A DNA stretch of 64,000 nucleotides from Microbacterium sp. SS28 (GTDB lineage: Bacteria; Actinomycetota; Actinomycetes; Actinomycetales; Microbacteriaceae). Made by a program: the position numbers and the translations under genes. The stretch is taken from the NCBI RefSeq assembly GCF_022761035.1, contig NZ_JAKWJP010000006.1:248001-312000 (forward strand), given 5' to 3'. Under the pieces are notes generated by a model. That model was not told the origin of the DNA. It worked only from the letters and a program-made list of their open reading frames with translations, and searched no databases. Below are positions 43,945 to 52,216 of this stretch, piece by piece; positions within the stretch are counted from its first letter, which is position 1; every line of letters begins with the position of its first letter.

Positions 43945-45254
43945 CCGATCAGGCGGCGGGGCGCGGCCCCGTCGCACTGCTGGCCTCTGCCGCGCTCGCG
44001 CGCGCCTTCAGCCTCGCCGTCTTCGGCGCGGTGTTCGGCGCCGTCGCCATCGAGCGGCTCGCGGGCCGGGTCACGTACGCCACGATCGTCACAGGGCTGT
44101 GCGTCATCGCGATCGGGATGCTCGTGGCCCGCCGCCGCGAGATCTCGCTGCTTCGCCTCGTGCCCACGACGCTCGTGCTGTTCGTCGGGTGGGTCGCCGC
44201 GAGCATCTTCTGGAGCTCGGATCAGACCCGGAGCTTCTGGAGCTGGCTCTCGCTCGCGGGGCTCACGATCCTCGCCGTCACGATCGGGCACGTCCGCGAC
44301 ACGCTGCAGACGGTCCGCTCGCTCGCCGACGTCATGCGCGTGCTGCTGTCGGTCTCGCTCGCGCTCGAGGTGCTGTCCGGCATCCTGCTCGACACACCCC
44401 TCAAGTTCCTCGGGATCCAGGGCAACATCGCTGCCCTCGGACCCATCCAGGGCATCTTCGGCACCCGCAACCTGCTGGGGTTCGCAGCGGTCCTGGCCCT
44501 CGTCACGTTCCTCGTCGAGTACCGCACGCAGTCCGTGCGTCCCGGCGTCTCGCTGTACTCGGTCGTCCTCGGCGGAGTCCTGGCCGTCCTGTCGGACTCC
44601 CCCACGGTCGTCGTGCTCGCCGCGGCGGTGGCCGTCGCCGCGGGCGCCCTCGCGCTCGTCCGGCGCGCCACGCCGCACCGGCGCTCCGCTCTGCAGTGGA
44701 CCCTCGCCGGCGCGCTCGTCGTGGGCCTCGTCGCGGCGTACATCGCGCGGCATCCGATCATCGCGTGGCTCGGCGCGGGCAGCGACTTCTCCACGCGAGC
44801 GGGCCTGTGGGCGACGATTCTCAACTACGTCCGAAGGGACCCCGTTCAGGGCTGGGGCTGGTTCGGGCCCTGGGCGCCGAGCGAGATCCCGTTCATCGCG
44901 ATCAACTTCCAGTCCGGCACCTCGCACGCCTCGGCCCTCAACGCCTACTTCGACGTCCTGCTCCAGCTCGGATGGGTCGGCCTCGTGCTCTTCCTCGCAC
45001 TCGCCGGCTTCGCCTTCGTGCGGTCGTGGCTCGTCGCGAGCGAGCGCCGGTCGATCATCTACGCCTGGACGCCGCTCATCCTCGTCGCGCTCCTCGTGGA
45101 CTCGATGTTCGAGAGCTTCACGCTGTGGGGCTTCGGCTGGCTCCTGCTCGTCCTGTGCGCCGTGCGCGCGGGTCAGTCACGGTCGTGGCGCGAGCGGATG
45201 GACCTCGGCGAGGGCGGCTCGGGGCTCCCGCACATCCCCGAAGAGCGCACATAG
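43941..45254 (+). CDS. O-antigen-ligase-like membrane protein 2
   Basis: 437 residues, about eleven membrane helices, with an outside loop containing TRAGLWATILNYVRRDPVQG and HASALNAYFDVLLQLGWVG. It has the same architecture as the gene before it (WAT, GWGW and a following LQLG helix align), so the pair probably arose by duplication, but the sequences have diverged widely. GTG 43941 overlaps the previous stop. Two ligases in one operon could attach two different glycans or act as polymerase plus ligase. Confidence 0.83.
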   Translation: MTDQAAGRGPVALLASAALARAFSLAVFGAVFGAVAIERLAGRVTYATIVTGLCVIAIGMLVARRREISLLRLVPTTLVLFVGWVAASIFWSSDQTRSFWSWLSLAGLTILAVTIGHVRDTLQTVRSLADVMRVLLSVSLALEVLSGILLDTPLKFLGIQGNIAALGPIQGIFGTRNLLGFAAVLALVTFLVEYRTQSVRPGVSLYSVVLGGVLAVLSDSPTVVVLAAAVAVAAGALALVRRATPHRRSALQWTLAGALVVGLVAAYIARHPIIAWLGAGSDFSTRAGLWATILNYVRRDPVQGWGWFGPWAPSEIPFIAINFQSGTSHASALNAYFDVLLQLGWVGLVLFLALAGFAFVRSWLVASERRSIIYAWTPLILVALLVDSMFESFTLWGFGWLLLVLCAVRAGQSRSWRERMDLGEGGSGLPHIPEERT

Positions 45255-45276
45255 GGAACGTCCATGCGGGTCACGG

Positions 45277-45282
45277 TAGGAT
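45277..45282 (+). promoter_or_regulatory. -10 box of the GlfT1-like gene
   Basis: TAGGAT with 9 nt to ATG 45292; the predicted message has at most a few leader bases. No ribosome site is present. Confidence 0.5.
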
Positions 45283-45291
45283 TCTCGGGCC

Positions 45292-46284
45292 ATGCCTCTT
45301 GCCGCTGACAGCCCTGTGAAATCTATGACGACTGACTTCGACCCCGCGTCCGCGACGATCGCCGTCGTCACCTACAACCGCTCGGGACTGCTCACGCGCC
45401 TCCTCGAGAGCTTCGTGACGATGGACCCCAAGCCCGGCCATTTCGTCATCGTCGACAACGCCTCCGTGGACGACACGGCCGAGGTCGTGGAGTCGTTCCG
45501 CGAGCGTCTCGGCGACGGGCTCGTCTACCACCGCCTCGACACGAACACGGGCGGCTCCGGCGGCTTCAGCGAGGGCATGCGCGTCGCGTACGAGCTCGGC
45601 TCGACCTGGATGTGGCTCATGGACGACGACGTCGAGGTCATCCCCGACGGCCTCGCCAAGATGGGCAAGTGGGCGCCGCGCTTCAAGAGCATCCAGGGCC
45701 GCCGTTACGACTACGACGGCAGCGAGTTCTACTGGCAGTACCGCGTCGCCGAATCCCTCGGCATCCCGATTCCCTTCGCTCCTTCCGGATTCGACGAGTC
45801 CGGCTTCAAGGAGATGAATTCGGGATGCTTCGAGGGCATGTTCATCCACCGCGACATCGTGACGCAGATCGGCCTTCCCGACCCGCGCTTCTTCATCTAT
45901 TGGGACGACCAACTGTACGGCTGGCTCGCCTCCCGCAAGACGACCTCGGTCATCGTGAACGAGTTCGTCCTGCGCCGCACGCGCGAGATCAAGCAGTGGG
46001 ACATGGGCATCCGCCACATGAACGCCTCGAGCGACGCGTACCGGTACTACATCATGCGCAACCGCGCGCTGATCAAGCAGTACTACCGCGCACTGGGCGT
46101 CTACCACCGCATCCCGTTCGCGCTCGGGACCTCGCTCACCTTCGGCAAGGAGCTCATCCGGCTCCTGTTCGTCGAGCGCAAGGTCCGCGGCACGTCGAAC
46201 CTGTTCCGGGGCCTGCGCGACGGCGGGAAGATCGCCCGCGACCGCTCGTGGCGGCCGATGCCGGCGCTCACGCCCGGGGGCTGA
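45292..46284 (+). CDS. GlfT1-like galactofuranosyltransferase (GT2)
   Basis: 330 residues. GT-A fold with ATIAVVTYNRSGLLTRLLES, FVIVDNASVDDTAEVVES, then NTGGSGGFSEGMRVAYELG, metal motif WMWLMDDDVEVIPDG, and WDDQLYGWLASRK further on. The GGSGGF and DDDVE features are those of galactofuranosyltransferases such as mycobacterial GlfT1 (Rv3782), which starts the galactan chain. In M. tuberculosis glfT1 lies between the two ABC exporter genes rfbD and rfbE; here a Wzm/Wzt pair follows convergently. UDP-galactopyranose mutase is encoded 6 kb away. The start may be ATG 45292 or ATG 45325. Confidence 0.82.
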   Translation: MPLAADSPVKSMTTDFDPASATIAVVTYNRSGLLTRLLESFVTMDPKPGHFVIVDNASVDDTAEVVESFRERLGDGLVYHRLDTNTGGSGGFSEGMRVAYELGSTWMWLMDDDVEVIPDGLAKMGKWAPRFKSIQGRRYDYDGSEFYWQYRVAESLGIPIPFAPSGFDESGFKEMNSGCFEGMFIHRDIVTQIGLPDPRFFIYWDDQLYGWLASRKTTSVIVNEFVLRRTREIKQWDMGIRHMNASSDAYRYYIMRNRALIKQYYRALGVYHRIPFALGTSLTFGKELIRLLFVERKVRGTSNLFRGLRDGGKIARDRSWRPMPALTPGG

Positions 46285-46300
46285 CCCCTCAGGATGTGGA

Positions 46301-46326
46301 CGCGCTTCGCCGCCCGGCGAAGCGCG
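46301..46326. terminator. Bidirectional terminator
   Basis: CGCGCTTCGCCG-CC-CGGCGAAGCGCG: perfect 12-bp stem with a 2-nt loop, between convergent stops at 46284 and 46331. Confidence 0.85.
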
Positions 46327-46330
46327 TTCG

Positions 46331-47080
46331 TCAGTTGACGGGGTAGTCGGCGTTGTAGCGGTCGATCACTTCGGCGATCGGCGCGTCCATGACGAGCTTG
46401 CCCTTGTCGAGGTAGAGCCCGCGCGTGCAGAACCGCCGCAGATCCCGTTCGCTGTGGCTCACGAAGAACAGCGTCCGGCCGTCCGCGAGCAGCTCGTCGA
46501 TCCGCTTGTAGCACTTCTCGCGGAATGCCTTGTCGCCGACCGCGAGCACTTCGTCGACGAGCAGCACCGGCTCGTCGAGCTGCGAGACGACCGAGAAGGC
46601 CAGACGCACCTTCATGCCGTTGGACAGGTGCTTGTAGGGCGTGTCGACGAAGTCGGCGATCTCGGCGAATTCGATGATCCCGTCGAACCGGCGGTTCACC
46701 TCGGCGCGCGACATCCCGTGCAGTCCCGCCGTCAGGCGGACGTTCTCGCGTACCGTGAGGTCCCCCACGAAGCCACCCGTGATCTCGATGAGCGGCGCGA
46801 CTCCCCCATTGACCGTGACCGAGCCCTCATCCTGCAGCAGGACACTCGCGACGAGCTTGAGGAGCGTCGACTTGCCCTGGCCGTTCCGGCCGACGACGCC
46901 GATGGACTCCCCCGGCGCGACGGTGAACGACACATCGCGCAGAGCCCAGAACTCGCCGGGGCGCGAGCGGCGCTTCGAGCCCGCGAAGAGGTCCTTGAAG
47001 CTCCGGCGTCCGCGCCGGTTGCGACGGAAGCGCACGCCGAGCCCCTCGACCTCGATCGCGTGGACGGATGCCGCTGCCAT
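46331..47080 (-). CDS. Wzt-type polysaccharide ABC exporter ATPase 1
   Basis: 249 residues. ABC motifs: GVVGRNGQGKSTLLKLVASV (Walker A, with Gln for Ser), GFVGDLTVRENVRLTAGLHG, signature HLSNGMKVRLAFSVVSQLDE, Walker B VLLVDEVLAVGDKAF and FVSHSERDLRRFC. The LSNGM signature and ELGGG-like EITGGF are typical of Wzt and teichoic-acid exporters. It lacks the C-terminal glycan-binding domain, like mycobacterial Rv3781. The ATG shares one base with the stop of the permease gene. Confidence 0.92.
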   Translation of the reverse strand: MAAASVHAIEVEGLGVRFRRNRRGRRSFKDLFAGSKRRSRPGEFWALRDVSFTVAPGESIGVVGRNGQGKSTLLKLVASVLLQDEGSVTVNGGVAPLIEITGGFVGDLTVRENVRLTAGLHGMSRAEVNRRFDGIIEFAEIADFVDTPYKHLSNGMKVRLAFSVVSQLDEPVLLVDEVLAVGDKAFREKCYKRIDELLADGRTLFFVSHSERDLRRFCTRGLYLDKGKLVMDAPIAEVIDRYNADYPVN

Positions 47081-47871
47081 CACAGCTCCTTCAGGACGGG
47101 TCGCTCGAGCCGGCTGAAGACCCACAGGCCGAGGGCGAGGAATCCGAAGCTCATGAGGGCTCCGACGACGACGACGAACGTGTCCCACGTCTCGGGGAAG
47201 AACGCCGCGCGGTACATCGTGAAGATGCCCGAGAGCGGGTTGAACGCCGCGAGCTGCTCGAAAACGCCGGGGAGGTCCGAGACGCCGTAGATGACGGGCG
47301 ACGCGTAGAAGAGCGCGCGCAGGATGAGCCGCGTCGTGCGCTCGAGGTCCGTGTAGAGCACGCAGAGCGGTGCGACGAGCAGTCCCAGACCGACCAGCAG
47401 CACGGTCTGCAGGAAGACCGCGAGCGGGAACCACAGGATGCCCCAGCCGACCGGCGCCCCCGTCACGATCGCGAACAACGCGAGCACGGGCAGCGAGCAC
47501 AGGAACTCGATGCCCTTGCTCAGCACGATGCGGTTGACCCAGATGGACCGCGGGATGGCCGTGGATCGGACGAGTCGGGCGTCCTTGCTGAAGGCCTTCG
47601 TGAAGTCCGAGACGGACGAGTTGAACCACACCCACGGCAGGAGCGCCGTGATGAGGAAGACGATGTACGGCTCATGGCCGACGGTGCGCTGGAAGACCTG
47701 CGTGAAGACGAACCAGTAGATCGCGCTCATGACGAGCGGATCGAGCACCGACCACAGGTACCCGAGAGCGCTTGTCGCGTAGCGGACGCGCAGGTCGCGA
47801 GCCGAGAGCAGCCACAGCGAATGGAGGTAGCGCCGGGGCGATCCGGGGGCGCCGACGGCGGCTGTGGTCAC
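47080..47871 (-). CDS. Wzm-type polysaccharide ABC exporter permease 1
   Basis: 263 residues, six membrane helices of the ABC-2 type: ARDLRVRYATSALGYLWSVL at the start is the usual amphipathic interface helix, then segments near 38-58, 68-92, 110-135, 145-170, 180-200 and 235-255. The loop FNPLSGIFTMYRAAFF before the last helix is conserved in Wzm proteins. GTG 47871 is the start. With the ATPase it probably exports a lipid-linked galactan-like chain. Confidence 0.92.
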   Translation of the reverse strand: MTTAAVGAPGSPRRYLHSLWLLSARDLRVRYATSALGYLWSVLDPLVMSAIYWFVFTQVFQRTVGHEPYIVFLITALLPWVWFNSSVSDFTKAFSKDARLVRSTAIPRSIWVNRIVLSKGIEFLCSLPVLALFAIVTGAPVGWGILWFPLAVFLQTVLLVGLGLLVAPLCVLYTDLERTTRLILRALFYASPVIYGVSDLPGVFEQLAAFNPLSGIFTMYRAAFFPETWDTFVVVVGALMSFGFLALGLWVFSRLERPVLKEL

Positions 47872-48001
47872 GCTGTCGATCCTATGCTGTGCCTCGGGAC
47901 GACCCGTTCCGGCGCCCTCACCCGCGCATGCCCCGACCCGCTTCGACCCGACCCGTCTCGGGGCTCGGCGATGTCCGCAGTTGTCGCCCAGAGAGTCTCG
48001 A

Positions 48002-48007
48002 TATCCT
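48002..48007 (+). promoter_or_regulatory. Leaderless promoter of the 48014 gene
   Basis: TATCCT, 6 nt before ATG at 48014. Confidence 0.6.
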
Positions 48008-48013
48008 TTCAGG

Positions 48014-48991
48014 ATGAACTACGCCAGAAATCTCTTCACATGGATGGTGCGTAGTTCTCGATCCGCGTTGCGATCCGTCGCCGTACATCTTGGCGGGCTC
48101 CCCCACTCGGTCGGGACTGTCGACAGCCCGCCGCCAGATGTCGCGCATGACATCACACGGCTGTGGCTGCGCAATCTGCGTTCTGCGGAATCGGCTGTCG
48201 ACTCCCGCGCGGCCGAGGTCGTCACGATGACGACCCACGGCGCGAGGATCCGCGACGTCTGGCTCGCGATCGAATCGATCGCACGAGGCACCGTACGCCC
48301 GGGCCGGATCATCCTGTGGCTCAACGAGCCCGCGCACCGAGTGCCGTGGCGATTGCGCCGCCTCCAGCGTCGCGGTCTCGAGGTCATCTTCACGCCCTCG
48401 GGGCTGGCTGTGCATACCAAGTACTGGCCTTACGTCTCGAGCCAACAACTCGATCGACCGCTCGTCCTGAGCGATGACGACATCGTCTATCCGCCCAGGT
48501 GGCTGGAGGGGCTCCGGGAGCAGTTCATCGCGACGGGCGGCCGTCATGTCGTCGCGTATCGCGCGCACGTCGTCGGCATGACCTCGCCGGACGAATTCAC
48601 CCCCTACGCAACGTGGACGCCGTGCCGCTCTGATGAACCGCGGTACACCCACCTGGCAACCTCGGTCTCCGGCCAGATTCTCCCACCGTCCCTGCAGACC
48701 GCTCTTCTCGCGGCAGGCACCGAGTTCCTCATGCTCGCACCGACCAATGACGACATATGGCTTCATCGCTGCGGCGTTCTCGCAGGCATCCCGACGCAAC
48801 AGGTGACCGAACATCAGCAGCACTGGTACTTCACCCCGGGATCGCAGACCTCCGGTCTCAACCTCGTGAACGTCGCCGGAGGAGCCAACGACGTCCAGAT
48901 GGCGACAGCACACAACTCGCAGACACGTGAGCGGATCTGGCAGGCCAGCATCGCTTCTACGACGAGCTCGACGGAGGACGCCGCGAACTAG
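48014..48991 (+). CDS. Glycosyltransferase-like protein (GT-A, DDD motif)
   Basis: 325 residues. After a basic lead (1-40) comes EVVTMTTHGARIRDVWLAIE, RPGRIILWLNEP, then LDRPLVLSDDDIVYPPRWLE with a clear metal-binding DDD, and later APTNDDIWLHRCGVLAGIPT. This strand-helix pattern with DDD is that of nucleotide-sugar glycosyltransferases; the exact family is not recognised. Base composition is less GC-rich than upstream genes, marking the start of the divergent part of the locus. Its stop and that of the convergent next gene share the palindrome CTAG. Confidence 0.7.
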   Translation: MNYARNLFTWMVRSSRSALRSVAVHLGGLPHSVGTVDSPPPDVAHDITRLWLRNLRSAESAVDSRAAEVVTMTTHGARIRDVWLAIESIARGTVRPGRIILWLNEPAHRVPWRLRRLQRRGLEVIFTPSGLAVHTKYWPYVSSQQLDRPLVLSDDDIVYPPRWLEGLREQFIATGGRHVVAYRAHVVGMTSPDEFTPYATWTPCRSDEPRYTHLATSVSGQILPPSLQTALLAAGTEFLMLAPTNDDIWLHRCGVLAGIPTQQVTEHQQHWYFTPGSQTSGLNLVNVAGGANDVQMATAHNSQTRERIWQASIASTTSSTEDAAN

Positions 48992-49932
48992 GGCATCAGC
49001 CTCGTAGCGAGCGCCGTTCTCAGAGCTCGCAACGCGGCCCGAACCCCCGTTTGCGACTGGACCAGGGCTTCGGTGCGAGCGAGGCTACTGGTCAGTCGAT
49101 CGATCTCCGCATCGAGAACCTCTCGCTGCTTTTCGAGCTCCCTGGTCACCGCGACGGCTGCTTCGAGCTCCTCGTTGCGACGCGCGAGTCCCTCGACGCG
49201 AAGCAGCGCACGACGAAGGTCTGCGACGAGGGGCCCTGCCGGCAGAGGAGCGGCCTTACCGCGCGATATGCGGCGGTCCGGTATGACGGGCCATTGATGC
49301 GACGGGGCGTCGAAGTTGTCGAGAGAGGTGACCCGATACGAGACGCCCCCCTCGCAGAGAGCGACAAGGATGGACAGCTGATCTCGTCGCGAATAGCGGA
49401 GGACATGATCCGCCCAGATGCGCATTGCCGTGGAGACAGCGGGAGTCCGACGCCGCGCCAGAATACCGGTCCAAAGCGGCTTGGCGACGAGGGCATCCGG
49501 ATGGCCCATGGCGTAGTCCGTCAGCTGTTCGTAGACGCGTGCGCGGTCATCGTAGTTGAGCTTGATGATCTCATCGAACTCGTCGACGAGCTGATCCCGA
49601 TAGCTATGCGCTGCCAGAGCCATGTCCACACCTTCCACCAGCCACTCAGCAAGGATCTCCTCGGGAGGCTGCCGGAGGACGACGGACGCGTCAATGTAGA
49701 GGGTGGCGTCGAATTCACGGAGGCGCTCGTGTCCGAGAATCTTGATCAGCCGTGCACTCCGGATGGAGTCCTGCGCAAGGGAAGGCTCCACGACCTGGAT
49801 CTCCCAGGTTTCGCTTGTCAGCGCTGGATCGTCAGTAAAGCAGATGAAATCAAGATTGCTCTGCGTCGAAACGGGCTGCTCAAGCAGGCCGTCGTAGCTG
49901 CCGAAGAGCGCGGTATATACGCACGCTTTCAT
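48988..49932 (-). CDS. DUF616-like glycosyltransferase with coiled-coil tail
   Basis: 314 residues. MKACVYTALFGSYDGLLEQP and LDFICFTDDPALTSETWEIQ are characteristic of the DUF616/TOD1-like glycosyltransferase domain; ATLYIDASVVLRQPPEEILA carries the acidic metal site. Residues 235-300 form a coiled coil (RRNEELEAAVAVTRELEKQR) that may bind a partner at the membrane. ATG 49932 is preferred for its GAGG site and for the family-like N-terminus; ATG 49956 overlaps the stop of the preceding wzt gene (ATGA) and is the alternative. Confidence 0.65.
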   Translation of the reverse strand: MKACVYTALFGSYDGLLEQPVSTQSNLDFICFTDDPALTSETWEIQVVEPSLAQDSIRSARLIKILGHERLREFDATLYIDASVVLRQPPEEILAEWLVEGVDMALAAHSYRDQLVDEFDEIIKLNYDDRARVYEQLTDYAMGHPDALVAKPLWTGILARRRTPAVSTAMRIWADHVLRYSRRDQLSILVALCEGGVSYRVTSLDNFDAPSHQWPVIPDRRISRGKAAPLPAGPLVADLRRALLRVEGLARRNEELEAAVAVTRELEKQREVLDAEIDRLTSSLARTEALVQSQTGVRAALRALRTALATRLMP

Positions 49933-49952
49933 CGAACCCACCTCGTCCGCCT

Positions 49953-51194
49953 TCATTGCACGGTTATGTCAGCGAAGACCGTGCCCGTCTGACGCTGCTC
50001 GGCCGGGACGAAGAAAGAAGCAGCCTGCCACTCCACGTCGACGGAACCCCCATCCTCGTCTTGCACCGTTGCATTCACGAAATACTGCCCTCCCCCTAGA
50101 TGCAGATCATGAAGCACGTATACGACCTCGGACTCACCCGGCTGAGCCGGACCGTGCGTCGTATCAAGCCTCCGGCTGCCTGTGCCCAGAACCTGTTGCC
50201 CGGAGGACGTGTCGATACTGATTCCGGTATTCCAGACCGAGACGGGGGTAGGGTGCTCGACGCGAATCCTGATGCGGACATCTTTACGGGGCAGGATCTC
50301 GCTGAGCTGATTGCCGTCCGCATCCTCGACGGTGACGGCAAGGATCTCTGCGGTGCGGCGGGGCGATTCGTGCGCGCCGTGACGCTGCGACTCCAGCTCC
50401 TCAGCCATCGCGACGGCCACTTTCCGCTTGCCTTCAAGTATCTCGCGGTGCACCCTCGTGGCCTCGGCCGCAGAGCCAATGAAGGCGACTTCGCCGTTTC
50501 TCAGAACGACACCCTCGTCACAGACCTCCATGACCTGCGCTGCCGAGTGCGAGACGAGCACGATGGTGCGACCCTCGTTCTGGAACTGGCGGATCTTGTC
50601 CATGCACTTCCGCTGGAATGCTTCGTCGCCGACCGCGAGCACTTCATCGACGAGCAGCAGATCCGGATCGGTGTGCACTGCCACAGCGAACGCCAGCCGC
50701 ACATACATCCCGGACGAGTAGAACTTGACCTGGGTGTCTATGAAGTCTCCGATCTCGGAGAACGCGAGGATGTTCTCGAACTCGGCATCGGTCTCTTCCT
50801 TCGAGAGCCCCAGGATCGCAGCATTGAGGTATACGTTGTCGCGACCCGTCAGATCCGGGTGGAATCCGGCTCCGAGTTCGAGGAGCGCTGCAAGGCGCCC
50901 TCGGCGATGTATCGTCCCCGATGTGGGGTCGATGATGCCGCCGATGAGCTTGAGCAGCGTGCTCTTGCCGGAACCGTTGGTTCCGATGAGTCCGATCGAT
51001 GACCCCGCGCGGATGGTCAGCGAGACGTCCTGAAGAGCCTGGAATTCCTCCTGAAAGGTGCGGCCTCGGCGGCCGAGCGTGACTACCCGCTCCTTGAGAG
51101 AGTTGTCCTTGCGGAGGGTGAATGTCTTCGACACCCGATCGATCTTGACTATGTCGGGGGTGTGTTCCGGCAGCATCCGGTCGACTTGGCTCAT
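49953..51194 (-). CDS. Wzt-type ABC exporter ATPase 2 with C-terminal glycan-binding domain
   Basis: 413 residues. ATPase part: GLIGTNGSGKSTLLKLIGGI, ALLELGAGFHPDLTGRDNVY, signature YSSGMYVRLAFAVAVHTDPD, Walker B LLLVDEVLAVGDEAF, LVSHSAAQVMEVC. After about residue 265 comes a linker and a beta-sandwich C-terminal domain (270-413: EILAVTVEDADGNQLSEILP; WNTGISIDTSSGQQVLGTGS; GGQYFVNATVQDEDGGSVDV) like the Wzt_C domain that recognises the modified end of an O-antigen before export. ATG 51194 follows the permease stop by 1 nt. Confidence 0.92.
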   Translation of the reverse strand: MSQVDRMLPEHTPDIVKIDRVSKTFTLRKDNSLKERVVTLGRRGRTFQEEFQALQDVSLTIRAGSSIGLIGTNGSGKSTLLKLIGGIIDPTSGTIHRRGRLAALLELGAGFHPDLTGRDNVYLNAAILGLSKEETDAEFENILAFSEIGDFIDTQVKFYSSGMYVRLAFAVAVHTDPDLLLVDEVLAVGDEAFQRKCMDKIRQFQNEGRTIVLVSHSAAQVMEVCDEGVVLRNGEVAFIGSAAEATRVHREILEGKRKVAVAMAEELESQRHGAHESPRRTAEILAVTVEDADGNQLSEILPRKDVRIRIRVEHPTPVSVWNTGISIDTSSGQQVLGTGSRRLDTTHGPAQPGESEVVYVLHDLHLGGGQYFVNATVQDEDGGSVDVEWQAASFFVPAEQRQTGTVFADITVQ

Positions 51195-51195
51195 G

Positions 51196-52110
51196 TCACA
51201 GCTCCTGCGCAAAATTACCCTGCAGACGAGCGAACGCACGTTGGCAGAACCAAAGAATGACGAATCCGATCGCCAGGGCGATCAGCATCCGCACGCCGAG
51301 GAAGGCGGGGTAGTCCTCGGGACCGCCAGCGGTCCAGAATGCACGGTGAAAGCCGAGCACAGCGAGCGTCAGCGGGTTGTTGGTGTACAGCTCCAGCACC
51401 CACGAGGGCAGACCGGCATTGTGGATCAGATCCCTCACCATCGTCCAGGTGTACACAATGGGCGACGCCCATAGGGCCAGCATCAGAATGATCTGGGTGA
51501 GGTATTGGACATCGCGAAGGTACACATTGAGTGCAGAGAGGAGGATCCCGAACGCTCCGGCATAGAGCACGACGAGGAGCACGGATGGAAAGAAGAAGAG
51601 GACATCCAGGTGCAAGGGAGGCGAACCGAGGACAAAGCACGCGGCGACGAGCACGAGCATCTGCACACCAGAGGTGAAGAGGGCGGAGCCGACGCTCGAG
51701 AGCGGGAACACCTCGCGGGGGACGTACACCTTCTTCACAAGCCCTGAGTTGGCGACGATCGATCCGGTGGATGACGACAAGGTGTCGGAGAAGAGCCCGA
51801 AGATGGTCAGCCCGGAGAACACATAGATCGCGAAGTCCTCAACTCCCCGAGCGGCACCCAGAATCTGGCCCATCACGAGGTAGTAGACCGCGAGCTGGAC
51901 GATCGGGTTGATCAAAGTCCAAAGGAGCCCCAGCGCGCTGTCCTTGTAGCGCGCCTTTACGTCGCGCCGAACGAGCAGACCAAGCAGTTCACGGTGGGCT
52001 AGAACGGCTCGCATCGCTCCCCACGTACCGCGCAGGCCGGCGGGACCAGATGTCGCAAGGAGCGGCTCGATCTCGAGGCGGGCGAACCGCGCTTGGGCAG
52101 TGTCACTCAA
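51196..52110 (-). CDS. Wzm-type ABC exporter permease 2
   Basis: 304 residues, ABC-2 membrane protein. RRDVKARYKDSALGLLWTLI marks the interface helix at about 65-85, then six helices (VQLAVYYLVMGQILGAARGV ... MLIALAIGFVILWFCQRAFA). VNSGLVKKVYVPREVFPLSS is a typical Wzm/TagG loop. The apparent start is TTG at 52110, unusual in this window, with AGAGA about 8 nt upstream. It pairs with the Wzt carrying the glycan-binding domain. Confidence 0.9.
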   Translation of the reverse strand: MSDTAQARFARLEIEPLLATSGPAGLRGTWGAMRAVLAHRELLGLLVRRDVKARYKDSALGLLWTLINPIVQLAVYYLVMGQILGAARGVEDFAIYVFSGLTIFGLFSDTLSSSTGSIVANSGLVKKVYVPREVFPLSSVGSALFTSGVQMLVLVAACFVLGSPPLHLDVLFFFPSVLLVVLYAGAFGILLSALNVYLRDVQYLTQIILMLALWASPIVYTWTMVRDLIHNAGLPSWVLELYTNNPLTLAVLGFHRAFWTAGGPEDYPAFLGVRMLIALAIGFVILWFCQRAFARLQGNFAQEL

Positions 52111-52216
52111 TGTGGGTCTCTATCTTCTTGCGCATGGTCGAACATCGCCGAACTTGCTTGGGGCGCGCGCGCCTGCCGAGACGCGAGGGAAGGCCGGCGA
52201 ATTACTGCCCTAGGCA

